From NCBI RefSeq assembly GCF_015207245.1, contig NZ_JADEXF010000330.1, forward strand, positions 1 to 5,276: DNA of 5,276 bases, written 5' to 3'. Made by a program: the position numbers and the translations under genes. Source of the stretch: Nostoc cf. edaphicum LEGE 07299. GTDB taxonomy: Bacteria; Cyanobacteriota; Cyanobacteriia; Cyanobacteriales; Nostocaceae. The notes beneath the pieces were generated by a model. It was not told where the DNA came from. It was given only the letters and a program-made list of their open reading frames with translations, and made no database searches. Below, one piece after another: positions 1 through 5,266 of the stretch; within the stretch, counting starts at the first letter, position 1, and every line of letters begins with the position of its first letter.

Positions 1-560
1 CACCGGCAGCCCTGAGAATTGCTTTTAGCAATGAACCAATTGATACTGGTTGGATGGAACCAGGAATTGTGCGCTGGGGTACGGGCAGTACAGACACATA
101 TTTGGTAAAATTTATCCCACCAGCCACTCATACAATCAATTGCGATGAACTTGGATCTTTAACCGTTCCACTACCTGCAATGGTGTTTGTGGGCAAGGGA
201 TTAAAATATTGGGTTTGGGCAATTCAAGAACAGGAGTTTACTCCTCAAGCAGAAGCTTTTCATGTGCCACTACCCAATGTCTACAGTTCTGGACAGATTT
301 GCTGGGGAGTGAACGAACCACCTGCTGCTAATGGTCTATCAATTAACCATGCTTGGAATTTGTTTATTTCTAGTATTTTCACTAACCACTTAACAATAAG
401 TAAATCACAAAAATACCGCAAGGATGTTCGCCAGCAACTTCTAAAACTGCACAAAAGATGTAGACGCGCAACCTATCCTGTATCTGATTTTGTGCCTATC
501 GGCAATCAGAAAAGTGTCGCTATGCTTGTGCAGGAAATCCTCGATGAACCCATTGCTTGA
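1..560 (+). CDS. PRTRC system protein B, E2/UBC-like (5'-partial)
   Basis: This is the C-terminal part of a PRTRC protein B. The frame is open from base 3 with no start at the window edge, so the gene begins upstream; the Met codon at 54 lies inside the family-like stretch DTGWMEPGIVRWG and is not the start. Visible landmarks are the PGIVRWG segment, a FIPP turn, a hydrophobic strand pair (LPAMVFVGKGLKYWVWAI) and the block PLPNVYSSGQICWG. The Cys of that block (codon 300-302) is the candidate catalytic thiol. PRTRC-B proteins have been placed by comparative genomics in a prokaryotic E2-like (UBC fold) family, which would accept an activated ubiquitin-like protein from an E1. The C-terminal third (KYRKDVRQQLLKLHKRCRR) is basic. 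The stop overlaps the start of the next gene, so the two are probably translationally coupled. Family assignment comes from remembered motifs and gene order; the E2 activity is inferred. Confidence 0.82.
   Translation, partial: PAALRIAFSNEPIDTGWMEPGIVRWGTGSTDTYLVKFIPPATHTINCDELGSLTVPLPAMVFVGKGLKYWVWAIQEQEFTPQAEAFHVPLPNVYSSGQICWGVNEPPAANGLSINHAWNLFISSIFTNHLTISKSQKYRKDVRQQLLKLHKRCRRATYPVSDFVPIGNQKSVAMLVQEILDEPIA
532..535 (+). promoter_or_regulatory. Ribosome binding site deciding the start of the protein A gene
   Basis: AGGA lies 8 nt before the ATG at 544 and inside the end of the protein B gene. The frame is also open from an ATG at 490, but the 18 extra residues (Cys- and Ser-rich, MCLSAIRKV...) look like out-of-frame read of protein B. 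The 544 start gives a normal-looking N-terminus, MNPLLEGIIGY, so 544 is preferred. Confidence 0.6.
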
Positions 561-1236
561 AGGTATTATTGGTTACAAAATTATCACAACTTCATCTCTG
601 CCAACACACACCAGTAGTGGACTAGAGTACCTTTATGCCGGAAATGGCATCTTTGCTAGAGCCATTCGTCCTGGCATAGAGGTATTAATGCCTATTTGCT
701 TGTGTTCCCAAACTATCAAAGGGCTACCTCACCTAACATCTTATCTCAAAGTCACTCCCTTAATTCCCAAACCGCTACTACTGGAAATGTGGCGGTCGAG
801 TTATCAAGCTGGCAATCAATTTCATGAAATTCTCTTTCACCTCCACTGTGCTGATGCAGACTGGGATTTACAAGTCCCAGAGCAAATTCAAACTCCAACT
901 AGCTGCCAGCCAACTCATTCTGGCAGTGACTCTTCCCACCAGAAAGCGGCTGTAGACATCCATTCCCACGGTTCCTTACCTGCCTTTTTCTCTAGCACCG
1001 ATAATGCTGACGAATCTGGCTTTCGCATTTATGGAGTACTAGGTAGAGTTAATACCCTGAAACCAGAGATTAAAATCCGGGTTGGACTGTTTCGCCACTG
1101 TTGGGATGTACCTGCTAGAGCAGTGTTTGACATCGACCGAGACTTTTTTATGGTTGATGTCTCACTTTCATCTGGCTGCAAATTTTACAGTACCGATGTA
1201 TCGCCTGTAAATGTGATGGAGAAGCTATGGAGGTGA
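544..1236 (+). CDS. PRTRC system protein A, JAB/JAMM metalloprotease-like
   Basis: This 230-residue protein carries an intact JAMM (MPN+) zinc-protease signature. The HxH pair is H140 and H142, followed by seven residues and then S150-S-T-D153, which fits HxHx(7)SxxD exactly. The upstream glutamate is probably E95 in HEILFHL. The run HSHGSLPAFFSSTDNADESGFRIYGVLG is typical of PRTRC protein A as I recall that family. JAMM proteases cut isopeptide bonds after ubiquitin-like proteins or trim their C-terminal tails, so the likely role is removal or maturation of the cassette's ubiquitin-like protein. The first 80 residues have no motif I recognise. No signal peptide or membrane segment is evident, so it is probably cytoplasmic. 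The gene overlaps the preceding gene by 17 nt and the following one by 10 nt. Motif and family are read from the sequence; substrate and activity are inferred. Confidence 0.85.
   Translation: MNPLLEGIIGYKIITTSSLPTHTSSGLEYLYAGNGIFARAIRPGIEVLMPICLCSQTIKGLPHLTSYLKVTPLIPKPLLLEMWRSSYQAGNQFHEILFHLHCADADWDLQVPEQIQTPTSCQPTHSGSDSSHQKAAVDIHSHGSLPAFFSSTDNADESGFRIYGVLGRVNTLKPEIKIRVGLFRHCWDVPARAVFDIDRDFFMVDVSLSSGCKFYSTDVSPVNVMEKLWR
1218..1221 (+). promoter_or_regulatory. Ribosome binding site for the ThiF-family gene
   Basis: GGAG lies 5 nt before the ATG at 1227, within the last codons of protein A. The alternative in-frame ATG at 1299 has no purine-rich motif in front of it (aaccaaccgtact), so 1227 is the better start even though it gives a longer N-terminus than the E1 fold needs. 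Confidence 0.6.
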
Positions 1237-1328
1237 ATTTCAATTTAGCAAATGTCTGTTCCCTCACGGATAACTGTATTAACTTAACCAACCGTACTAT
1301 GGAGCTAAATCTTGATTTGGCAAATGCT
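1227..1328 (+). repeat. Imperfect direct repeat at the 5' end of the ThiF gene
   Basis: The first bases of the gene recur 72 nt later at the in-frame ATG at 1299. Between 1227-1254 and 1299-1326, 22 of 28 bases are identical, and the encoded peptides are MEVNFNLAN and MELNLDLAN (6 of 9 the same). The period is a multiple of three, so the frame is kept. It looks like an old tandem duplication of the translation start that lengthened the protein by 24 residues. Chance similarity is possible because the stretch is short. Confidence 0.5.
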
Positions 1329-2135
1329 TCTCCTGTCGTGACTGTCAACTACTCGAAGATAGAACTATGGCTAGTTGGGTGCGGCGGTACTGGTTCTTGG
1401 TTGGCTCCTTCTTTGGTTCGGTTAGGTAGAGTTCTTTCTCAGCAAGGTAAACAGGTGAAACTCTACTTTGTTGACCCGGATCGTGTTGAGTCAGCTAACG
1501 TTTTACGCCAGTGCTTCTGTGATGCAGAAATCGGACTCAACAAAGCCAAAACCCTGGCGCTGCGCTACTCCCTGGCTTGGAAGATGGAAGTTACAGCGAT
1601 CGCTCAACCTTTCCAACCCGAATGGATTGTCCCCAGTTACAATACGCTGATTGTTGTCACTGCTTGCGTAGATAATGCCAAAGCTAGAGAGTCAATTACC
1701 CAAGTACTTCAGCACAACACTCACCGCCCTGCGCCTCACATTTGGCATTTGGATTGCGGTAACTCCAAGCGTAGTGGTCAGGTACTATTAGGTTCTCATC
1801 TGTCTACTAACCCCAATGACTATGATTTCGAGGCTTTAGGCTGCTTTCGCTTACCTGCGCCAACTATACAGCAACCCGACCTACTGGTTTCACAACCAGA
1901 AGAGTTGGCAGACAACAACTTGTCCTGTGAACAAATGGCCTTGCTCAATAGCCAGTCCTTGAGCATTAACCAGCGAGTTGCTGCGGAAGCATTTGATTAT
2001 TTGCTGCAATTGACGACGGGGAAACTACGACGATTTGCTACTTATTTCGATTTAGAGAGTGGTAGCGGAAAATCCCTGTATACAACGCAAGTTGGTATTA
2101 TGCAGGCGATTCTCCTGGGTCACTCCTGTGCATAG
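1227..2135 (+). CDS. PRTRC system ThiF-family protein (E1-like adenylyltransferase)
   Basis: This 302-residue protein is a ThiF/MoeB/E1-type Rossmann-fold enzyme expected to adenylate the C-terminus of a ubiquitin-like protein using ATP. The nucleotide-binding glycine loop is LVGCGGTGSW (residues 49-58). It is followed by FVDPDRVESANVLRQ (81-95, with D83, D85, N91, R94 and Q95), K106, and ACVDNAKAR (145-153, with D148, N149 and R153). Residues 174-188 (LDCGNSKRSGQVLLG) and NLSCEQMALLNSQSLSINQRVA (from 230) fit the PRTRC ThiF family. C233 is the best candidate for the thioester cysteine, with C176 as an alternative. No paired CxxC zinc site is seen, unlike MoeB or classical ThiF. The start at 1227 overlaps the protein A stop by 10 nt. 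Residues 1-24 are an extension that partly repeats residues 25-33. The stop codon lies at the edge of a dispersed-repeat fragment, so the C-terminus may not be ancestral. Confidence 0.88.
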   Translation: MEVNFNLANVCSLTDNCINLTNRTMELNLDLANASPVVTVNYSKIELWLVGCGGTGSWLAPSLVRLGRVLSQQGKQVKLYFVDPDRVESANVLRQCFCDAEIGLNKAKTLALRYSLAWKMEVTAIAQPFQPEWIVPSYNTLIVVTACVDNAKARESITQVLQHNTHRPAPHIWHLDCGNSKRSGQVLLGSHLSTNPNDYDFEALGCFRLPAPTIQQPDLLVSQPEELADNNLSCEQMALLNSQSLSINQRVAAEAFDYLLQLTTGKLRRFATYFDLESGSGKSLYTTQVGIMQAILLGHSCA

Positions 2136-2152
2136 GCGTAGCCCGTCGTAGA
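2133..2152. repeat. Dispersed cyanobacterial repeat fragment at the ThiF stop codon
   Basis: The 20-base stretch beginning TAGGCGTAGCCCGTCG resembles the short GGCGTAGCCCG(C/T)CGTAG repeats scattered through Nostocales genomes. Its first three bases are the stop codon of the ThiF gene. The resemblance is recalled, not computed. Only a partial copy is visible, and no clear target duplication flanks it. Confidence 0.5.
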
Positions 2153-2182
2153 TATTGCTCCCCTCTCAAGTTAATAACCAAG

Positions 2183-2208
2183 CACTGTACAGTTGCTTCT
2201 GTACAGTG
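2183..2208. terminator. Hairpin between convergent genes, possible bidirectional terminator
   Basis: A perfect 10-bp inverted repeat (CACTGTACAG, loop TTGCTT, CTGTACAGTG) lies between the end of the ThiF gene and the end of the response regulator gene, 3 nt from the latter's stop. Its position fits a shared terminator. No run of T follows it on either strand, so intrinsic termination is uncertain. It could instead block 3'-end decay, or the TGTAC-centred arms could be a protein-binding palindrome. Confidence 0.55.
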
Positions 2209-2211
2209 ACT

Positions 2212-2934
2212 TCAATTGAGCAAACCAGCCCGCAACGCTAATACAGCTGCTTGGGTGCGATCGCTTGCACAAAGCTTGTTCAAAACTCCACGCACATATA
2301 CTTTTACACTTCCCAAGCTGAGATAGAGTTTCTGGGCAATCTCGTTATTGCTATAGCCTTGGACAATTAACTCTAAGACTTCCAGCTCCCGATTTGTCAG
2401 TGGGTCTGCTTGTAGAATGCTTGCTTGCTCTGGGTCAATTGCAGAGATCGTCACCGTTTGAGTAGCATTCGGTTTTACCGCTGCTGCTGCTCCTTGACGA
2501 GTATGCTTGAGAACGATACGAGCGATCGCTGGATCAATCCAAGACTGACCTTCATGGGTGATATGCAGCGCTTCTAGCAACAACTCGAACTTAATTGTCT
2601 TCACACAATAAGAGTCTGCCCCGGCTGCAAACGCTGCCAGTACCATCTGCTCTTTGGCAAACGAAGTAAGCATCATGACTTTAGTCTGTGCTGCTGTTTC
2701 CGACACTAGAGATTCCCGAAACTGCTGCACCAGCCATATTCCGTCCCTATCCGGCAAGCCAATATCAACGATCGCTATGTCTGGTTTTGTACTTTGGAGC
2801 AGTTTTAACCCATTGGACGCTGTAGCTTCATCACCCACGACTTGAATACCTTCCTGCTCGTTGAGAGAACTACGCATCCCAATCCGCGTTAAGCTATGGT
2901 CTTCAATAATTGCTACTCGAATATCTACCATCAT
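2212..2934 (-). CDS. NarL/FixJ-family response regulator (REC + LuxR-type HTH)
   Basis: This 240-residue two-domain transcription regulator is complete. The receiver domain (about residues 5-120) has the acidic pair E11 and D12, phospho-acceptor D57 in AIVDIGLPDRDG, T90 in MMLTS and K112 in YCVKT, so it should be phosphorylatable. An Ala-rich linker with an AIDPEQAS stretch (about 145-178) leads to a C-terminal LuxR/GerE helix-turn-helix, with LTNRELEVLELIVQGYSNNEIAQKL and the recognition-helix region SLGSVKVYVRGVLNKL. It probably binds DNA as a dimer when phosphorylated; its targets are unknown. The upstream GAGG sits 3 nt before the first ATG and 6 nt before the second (2931), so translation may begin at M2. 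The gene converges on the PRTRC operon and diverges from the receiver-kinase gene across 737 bp. That arrangement makes the kinase a plausible partner, by proximity only. LuxR-type regulators with this HTH are numerous in cyanobacteria, so I give no gene name. Confidence 0.93.
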   Translation of the reverse strand: MMVDIRVAIIEDHSLTRIGMRSSLNEQEGIQVVGDEATASNGLKLLQSTKPDIAIVDIGLPDRDGIWLVQQFRESLVSETAAQTKVMMLTSFAKEQMVLAAFAAGADSYCVKTIKFELLLEALHITHEGQSWIDPAIARIVLKHTRQGAAAAVKPNATQTVTISAIDPEQASILQADPLTNRELEVLELIVQGYSNNEIAQKLYLSLGSVKVYVRGVLNKLCASDRTQAAVLALRAGLLN

Positions 2935-2937
2935 TTA

Positions 2938-2941
2938 CCTC
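2938..2941 (-). promoter_or_regulatory. Ribosome binding site of the response regulator gene
   Basis: On the minus strand GAGG is followed by TAA and then ATGATG. The spacing is 3 nt to the first ATG and 6 nt to the second, so the second Met (codon 2931-2929) is better placed. The protein differs by one residue only. Confidence 0.45.
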
Positions 2942-3032
2942 AGCAGCTTGGTAACTATACTTTTTTAACTGTCGAATATGGTTTCAAGGAAAGGATTACT
3001 CCATTGGACGAAAAATTTTAGCTAAGTAGCCA

Positions 3033-3147
3033 ATATGTAGCTATTGAGATGGAAAGCGGCATTTCAATGTTATTAAACCTCATCCAGGTTGAAACCAGTA
3101 GTTTTTACAGTATTGGTTGAAAAGTTCATATATCAAAGGCTACATAT
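3033..3147. repeat. Inverted repeat in the divergent intergenic region
   Basis: ATATGTAGC (3033-3041) is exactly complementary to GCTACATAT (3139-3147). A second complementary pair, TTGAGAT (3044-3050) and ATCTCAA (3146-3152), sits beside it, so each arm carries the same two words in a different order. The span between the arms is about 100 nt with AACCT/AGGTT pairing inside (3076-3080, 3086-3090). It may be a folded RNA, a spaced operator or chance in AT-rich DNA. Confidence 0.3.
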
Positions 3148-3371
3148 CTCAACTGGCTGTTGAAAAAGCTCCAGTGTTCAAAATGGACATCGTTTAATCT
3201 GAAAATTCTCTGAAAAAATCTTCCTAAAGTATAAAAAAATATAAAAGCACCGAAGTTAAACTGAAACCAATACAGTTTATTCTGACTTGTGTCCACATCA
3301 CACTTACAGGAGGATGTAGCTTATCTCTAAGCGAGAAACCTGGCTCTTACACATAACATAGCCAGATTAAA

Positions 3372-3507
3372 AATTCGTAATTACGTTATGCATGGGAATT
3401 TAGACCTCAATCATAAGGTTGTGACCTGTAGAGATGGGAGACTATAACCAGTTTCTTAATTACCAATTACGTAGTTTGCTTCTTGTCGGAGGCGAGTATT
3501 ACGAATT
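3372..3507. repeat. MITE-like block bounded by ATTCGTAAT inverted repeats
   Basis: AATTCGTAAT (3372-3381) and ATTACGAATT (3498-3507) form a perfect 10-bp inverted repeat enclosing a 116-bp non-coding core. AATTACGT also recurs directly (3379-3386, 3465-3472). Words of this type are frequent in Nostocales intergenic DNA, from recall. The size and ends suggest a degenerate miniature element or short repeat cluster. No transposase and no convincing target-site duplication is seen. Confidence 0.35.
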
Positions 3508-3600
3508 AGTAATTATATTTACCAGTGCCTTGAGTTTTAGAAAAATCTGATGAATCTTCATCGCTGCGTAGTGGTTAGCATGGCGCTTGAAAATACACTT

Positions 3601-3629
3601 TTGACAACGAAATTTAGCTTTATTACTCT
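3601..3629 (+). promoter_or_regulatory. Candidate sigma70-type promoter of the receiver-kinase gene
   Basis: A perfect -35 hexamer TTGACA (3601-3606) is followed after 17 bp by TACTCT (3624-3629). The latter matches the TATAAT consensus at three positions, including the key A2 and T6. This would give a leader of about 35 nt before the ATG at 3672. The -10 is weak, so an activator or a different promoter is possible. Confidence 0.4.
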
Positions 3630-3671
3630 ATTTCTCTACTCAAAAGAAATTAGGTTTATCAAAGGCATTTT

Positions 3672-4811
3672 ATGAACACTTTATCTTGGAATATAACTTC
3701 AGAACAAAGAAACCAAAGAATTCTGCTGGTGGATGACTCAGCTGACAGCCTCCGCTTGCTGCAAGTCACCTTAAAACTGAAGGGATACAACGTGATCATA
3801 GCCGACAGTGGTGCTGAAGCATTGGTAAAAATTGCCGAATCTCCTCCTGATTTGGTACTGCTTGATGTAGTGATGCCGGATATGGATGGCTATGAAGTTA
3901 CCCGACAAATTAAGCACAACTTAAACTTACCTTTTATCCCAATTTTGCTGGTGACAGGTTCTGAAAAATCAAGTGTCGTTAAAGGTTTAGATGCAGGTGC
4001 AGATGAATTTATTCGCAAGCCTGTAGATAAGAAGGAATTACTGGCCAGGGTGCGGGCTTTGTTGAGACTGAAACACAGTATGGACGAACAACTATTCCTC
4101 ATTCAGCGACGGGAAGATTTTGTGACCCGTCTCACTCACGACCTGCGAACTCCGTTGATAGCTGCTGACCAATTCCTAAAGTTGCTGCAAAGAGGTGTTT
4201 TTGGCAATACCTTATCAGCAATGCGTGAATCTTTAGAACAAATGGCTCAGAGTAACCAAACTTTGTTGTCAATGGTCGATACCTTGTTAGAAGTTTACCA
4301 GTATGAAGCTGGAGGCAAAACGTTGGATTTCTTTGTGGTTGACCTGTGGGAATTATGTCAGCAGGTAGTGCAAGAACTAATGCCTTTGGCTAATGTTAAA
4401 CATTTAAGTCTCAAAGCTGTCTTGACAGAGGGTACTGAAGCTTTTTTAGTTAGAGTTAAAGGCGATCGCCTGGAACTACGCCGACTTATCACTAACTTAG
4501 TTGGTAATGCCATTCGCTTCAGCGATGCTGGGTCAGTAGAAGTTCGCCTCAATTCCACTGTTCAAGGGGTAACGATTGAAGTAGAGGATACAGGTATTGG
4601 CATGAATCCAGAAGAACAATTACTCTTATTTGATCGCTTTCGACAGGGCAAGCATCAACGTCGGGGGAACGGTTTAGGATTATATTTGTCCCGTCAAATT
4701 GTTGAAGCTCATCAAGGGGATATCTCTGTTTCATCGACTGTAGGGAAAGGCAGTATCTTCACAGTTTATTTACCTGTGGCAACAGCTTATTCAAAAATGT
4801 TATCAGCATAA
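3672..4811 (+). CDS. Receiver-histidine kinase fusion (REC-HisKA-HATPase)
   Basis: This 379-residue protein has an N-terminal receiver domain (about residues 16-133) with D21/D22, phospho-acceptor D65 in VLLDVVMPDMDG, T95 and K116 in RKPV. The HisKA dimerisation helix follows, with phospho-acceptor H156 in RLTHDLRTPL. The C-terminal ATPase domain has the N box LITNLVGNAIRFS (N279), G1 box DTGIGM (306-311), F box LFDRFRQG and G2 box GNGLGL (332-337). All catalytic residues look intact. There is no signal peptide, membrane segment, PAS or GAF domain, so this is a soluble cytoplasmic kinase whose input is probably phosphorylation of, or contact with, its own receiver domain. Such REC-kinase proteins often sit in the middle of phosphorelays. 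AAAGG lies 6 nt before the start. The nearest possible output is the divergent LuxR-type regulator, a proximity-based inference. No gene name is assigned. Confidence 0.94.
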   Translation: MNTLSWNITSEQRNQRILLVDDSADSLRLLQVTLKLKGYNVIIADSGAEALVKIAESPPDLVLLDVVMPDMDGYEVTRQIKHNLNLPFIPILLVTGSEKSSVVKGLDAGADEFIRKPVDKKELLARVRALLRLKHSMDEQLFLIQRREDFVTRLTHDLRTPLIAADQFLKLLQRGVFGNTLSAMRESLEQMAQSNQTLLSMVDTLLEVYQYEAGGKTLDFFVVDLWELCQQVVQELMPLANVKHLSLKAVLTEGTEAFLVRVKGDRLELRRLITNLVGNAIRFSDAGSVEVRLNSTVQGVTIEVEDTGIGMNPEEQLLLFDRFRQGKHQRRGNGLGLYLSRQIVEAHQGDISVSSTVGKGSIFTVYLPVATAYSKMLSA

Positions 4812-4939
4812 AAAGTTTGGTAAATCGAGCTTAAGGATTTGCAGTGAAATAACTTACCTGGCTGATCAAAAAAATGATAATCAAGGCTTTTAGTTATTCA
4901 AAAAGGTAACTTATTAATGCGTGCCTCTTAAGGTAAGTT
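4812..4939. other. Convergent intergenic region with a 9-bp inverted repeat
   Basis: AACTTACCT (4851-4859) is the exact complement of AGGTAAGTT (4931-4939), with a related AGGTAACTT at 4905-4913. The right arm abuts the stop of the minus-strand gene. The arms are 71 nt apart, so a simple terminator hairpin is unlikely. No GC-rich stem followed by a T-run is seen. No gene is visible here. Confidence 0.35.
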
Positions 4940-5266
4940 TTACCAAGATTCATCTGGTTCAGGTGGTCGCCAACCACGAGTAGTTGAACTTCCATCACCT
5001 AGTCTATCAATTGCCCCAGGATCGCTATTGAGAAATTCATCTAAATCTTCATATCCACTTGGATAATAAAAACCTGATGTGGGTTTGATAGGAATTTTCT
5101 TAATTATTATGCTTTCACCAGGTTTGAGATGAGCATATTCGGGGTAATGCTCATCTTGGGAGATATTATCAGAAGGAACGATCAACTCATCTCCTGGCGA
5201 ATCTAAGTCATCGTCATAAAGCATTACTAATAAACCATCTTCTAGCCGTTGAATTCTTTTATTCAT
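4940..5266 (-). CDS. Acidic 108-residue hypothetical protein
   Basis: I do not recognise this protein. It has about 23 Asp/Glu against 10 Lys/Arg, clustered as YDDDLDSPGDE (17-27), YEDLDEF and the C-terminal PPEPDESW. A short basic strand (ESIIIKKIPIKP) follows LKPG in the middle. There are no cysteines, no membrane segment and no signal peptide. It is probably a small soluble, partly disordered protein. The ATG lies 10 nt from the window edge, and no Shine-Dalgarno motif is visible in those bases, so an upstream start cannot be excluded; the frame is preserved throughout and codon use looks ordinary. It converges on the kinase gene, so they do not share an operon. The continuous 108-codon frame supports a real gene, though weakly. 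Confidence 0.6.
   Translation of the reverse strand: MNKRIQRLEDGLLVMLYDDDLDSPGDELIVPSDNISQDEHYPEYAHLKPGESIIIKKIPIKPTSGFYYPSGYEDLDEFLNSDPGAIDRLGDGSSTTRGWRPPEPDESW

Larger units (their letters stand above)
2935..3671. other. Long intergenic region between divergent regulator genes
   Basis: This 737-bp AT-rich stretch holds no open frame I can support; the longest with an ATG are 19 and 41 codons. It contains an inverted-repeat pair (3033-3041 / 3139-3147), a repeat-bounded block (3372-3507), and a two-copy TCTGAAAA repeat with an 11-nt period (3198-3205, 3209-3216). A -35/-10 candidate lies just upstream of the kinase gene. GGTTGAAA occurs twice, 28 nt apart (3087-3094, 3115-3122). The promoter of the minus-strand regulator must also lie here, but I see no clear pair of promoter hexamers for it. 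The length leaves room for a long leader or a small RNA, which sequence reading alone cannot decide. Confidence 0.6.

Noticed and set aside
54..56. ATG at 54 as the start of protein B
   Set aside because: The frame is open to the window edge and the residues before it look like part of the family (RIAFSNEPIDTGW). The Met is internal.
490..543. Upstream ATG at 490 as the start of protein A
   Set aside because: It would overlap protein B by 71 nt, has no better ribosome binding site, and adds an atypical Cys-rich leader. The ATG at 544 has AGGA 8 nt upstream.
1148..1348. Minus-strand open frame across the protein A / ThiF junction
   Set aside because: It lies opposite two well-supported genes, has no recognisable motif and is best explained as a shadow frame.
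3308..3319. Strong AGGAGG motif directly followed by ATGTAG
   Set aside because: The ATG has zero spacing and is followed at once by a stop. No other start lies at a suitable distance with an open frame, so it is probably chance.
3340..3365. CTGGCT / AGCCAG inverted repeat
   Set aside because: It has only 6 bp of stem, a 14-nt loop and no T-run. It ends no gene, so it is not called as a terminator.
4863..4883. TGAT...ATCA hairpin after the kinase gene
   Set aside because: The stem is 4 bp and AT-rich with a long A-rich loop; too weak for a terminator.
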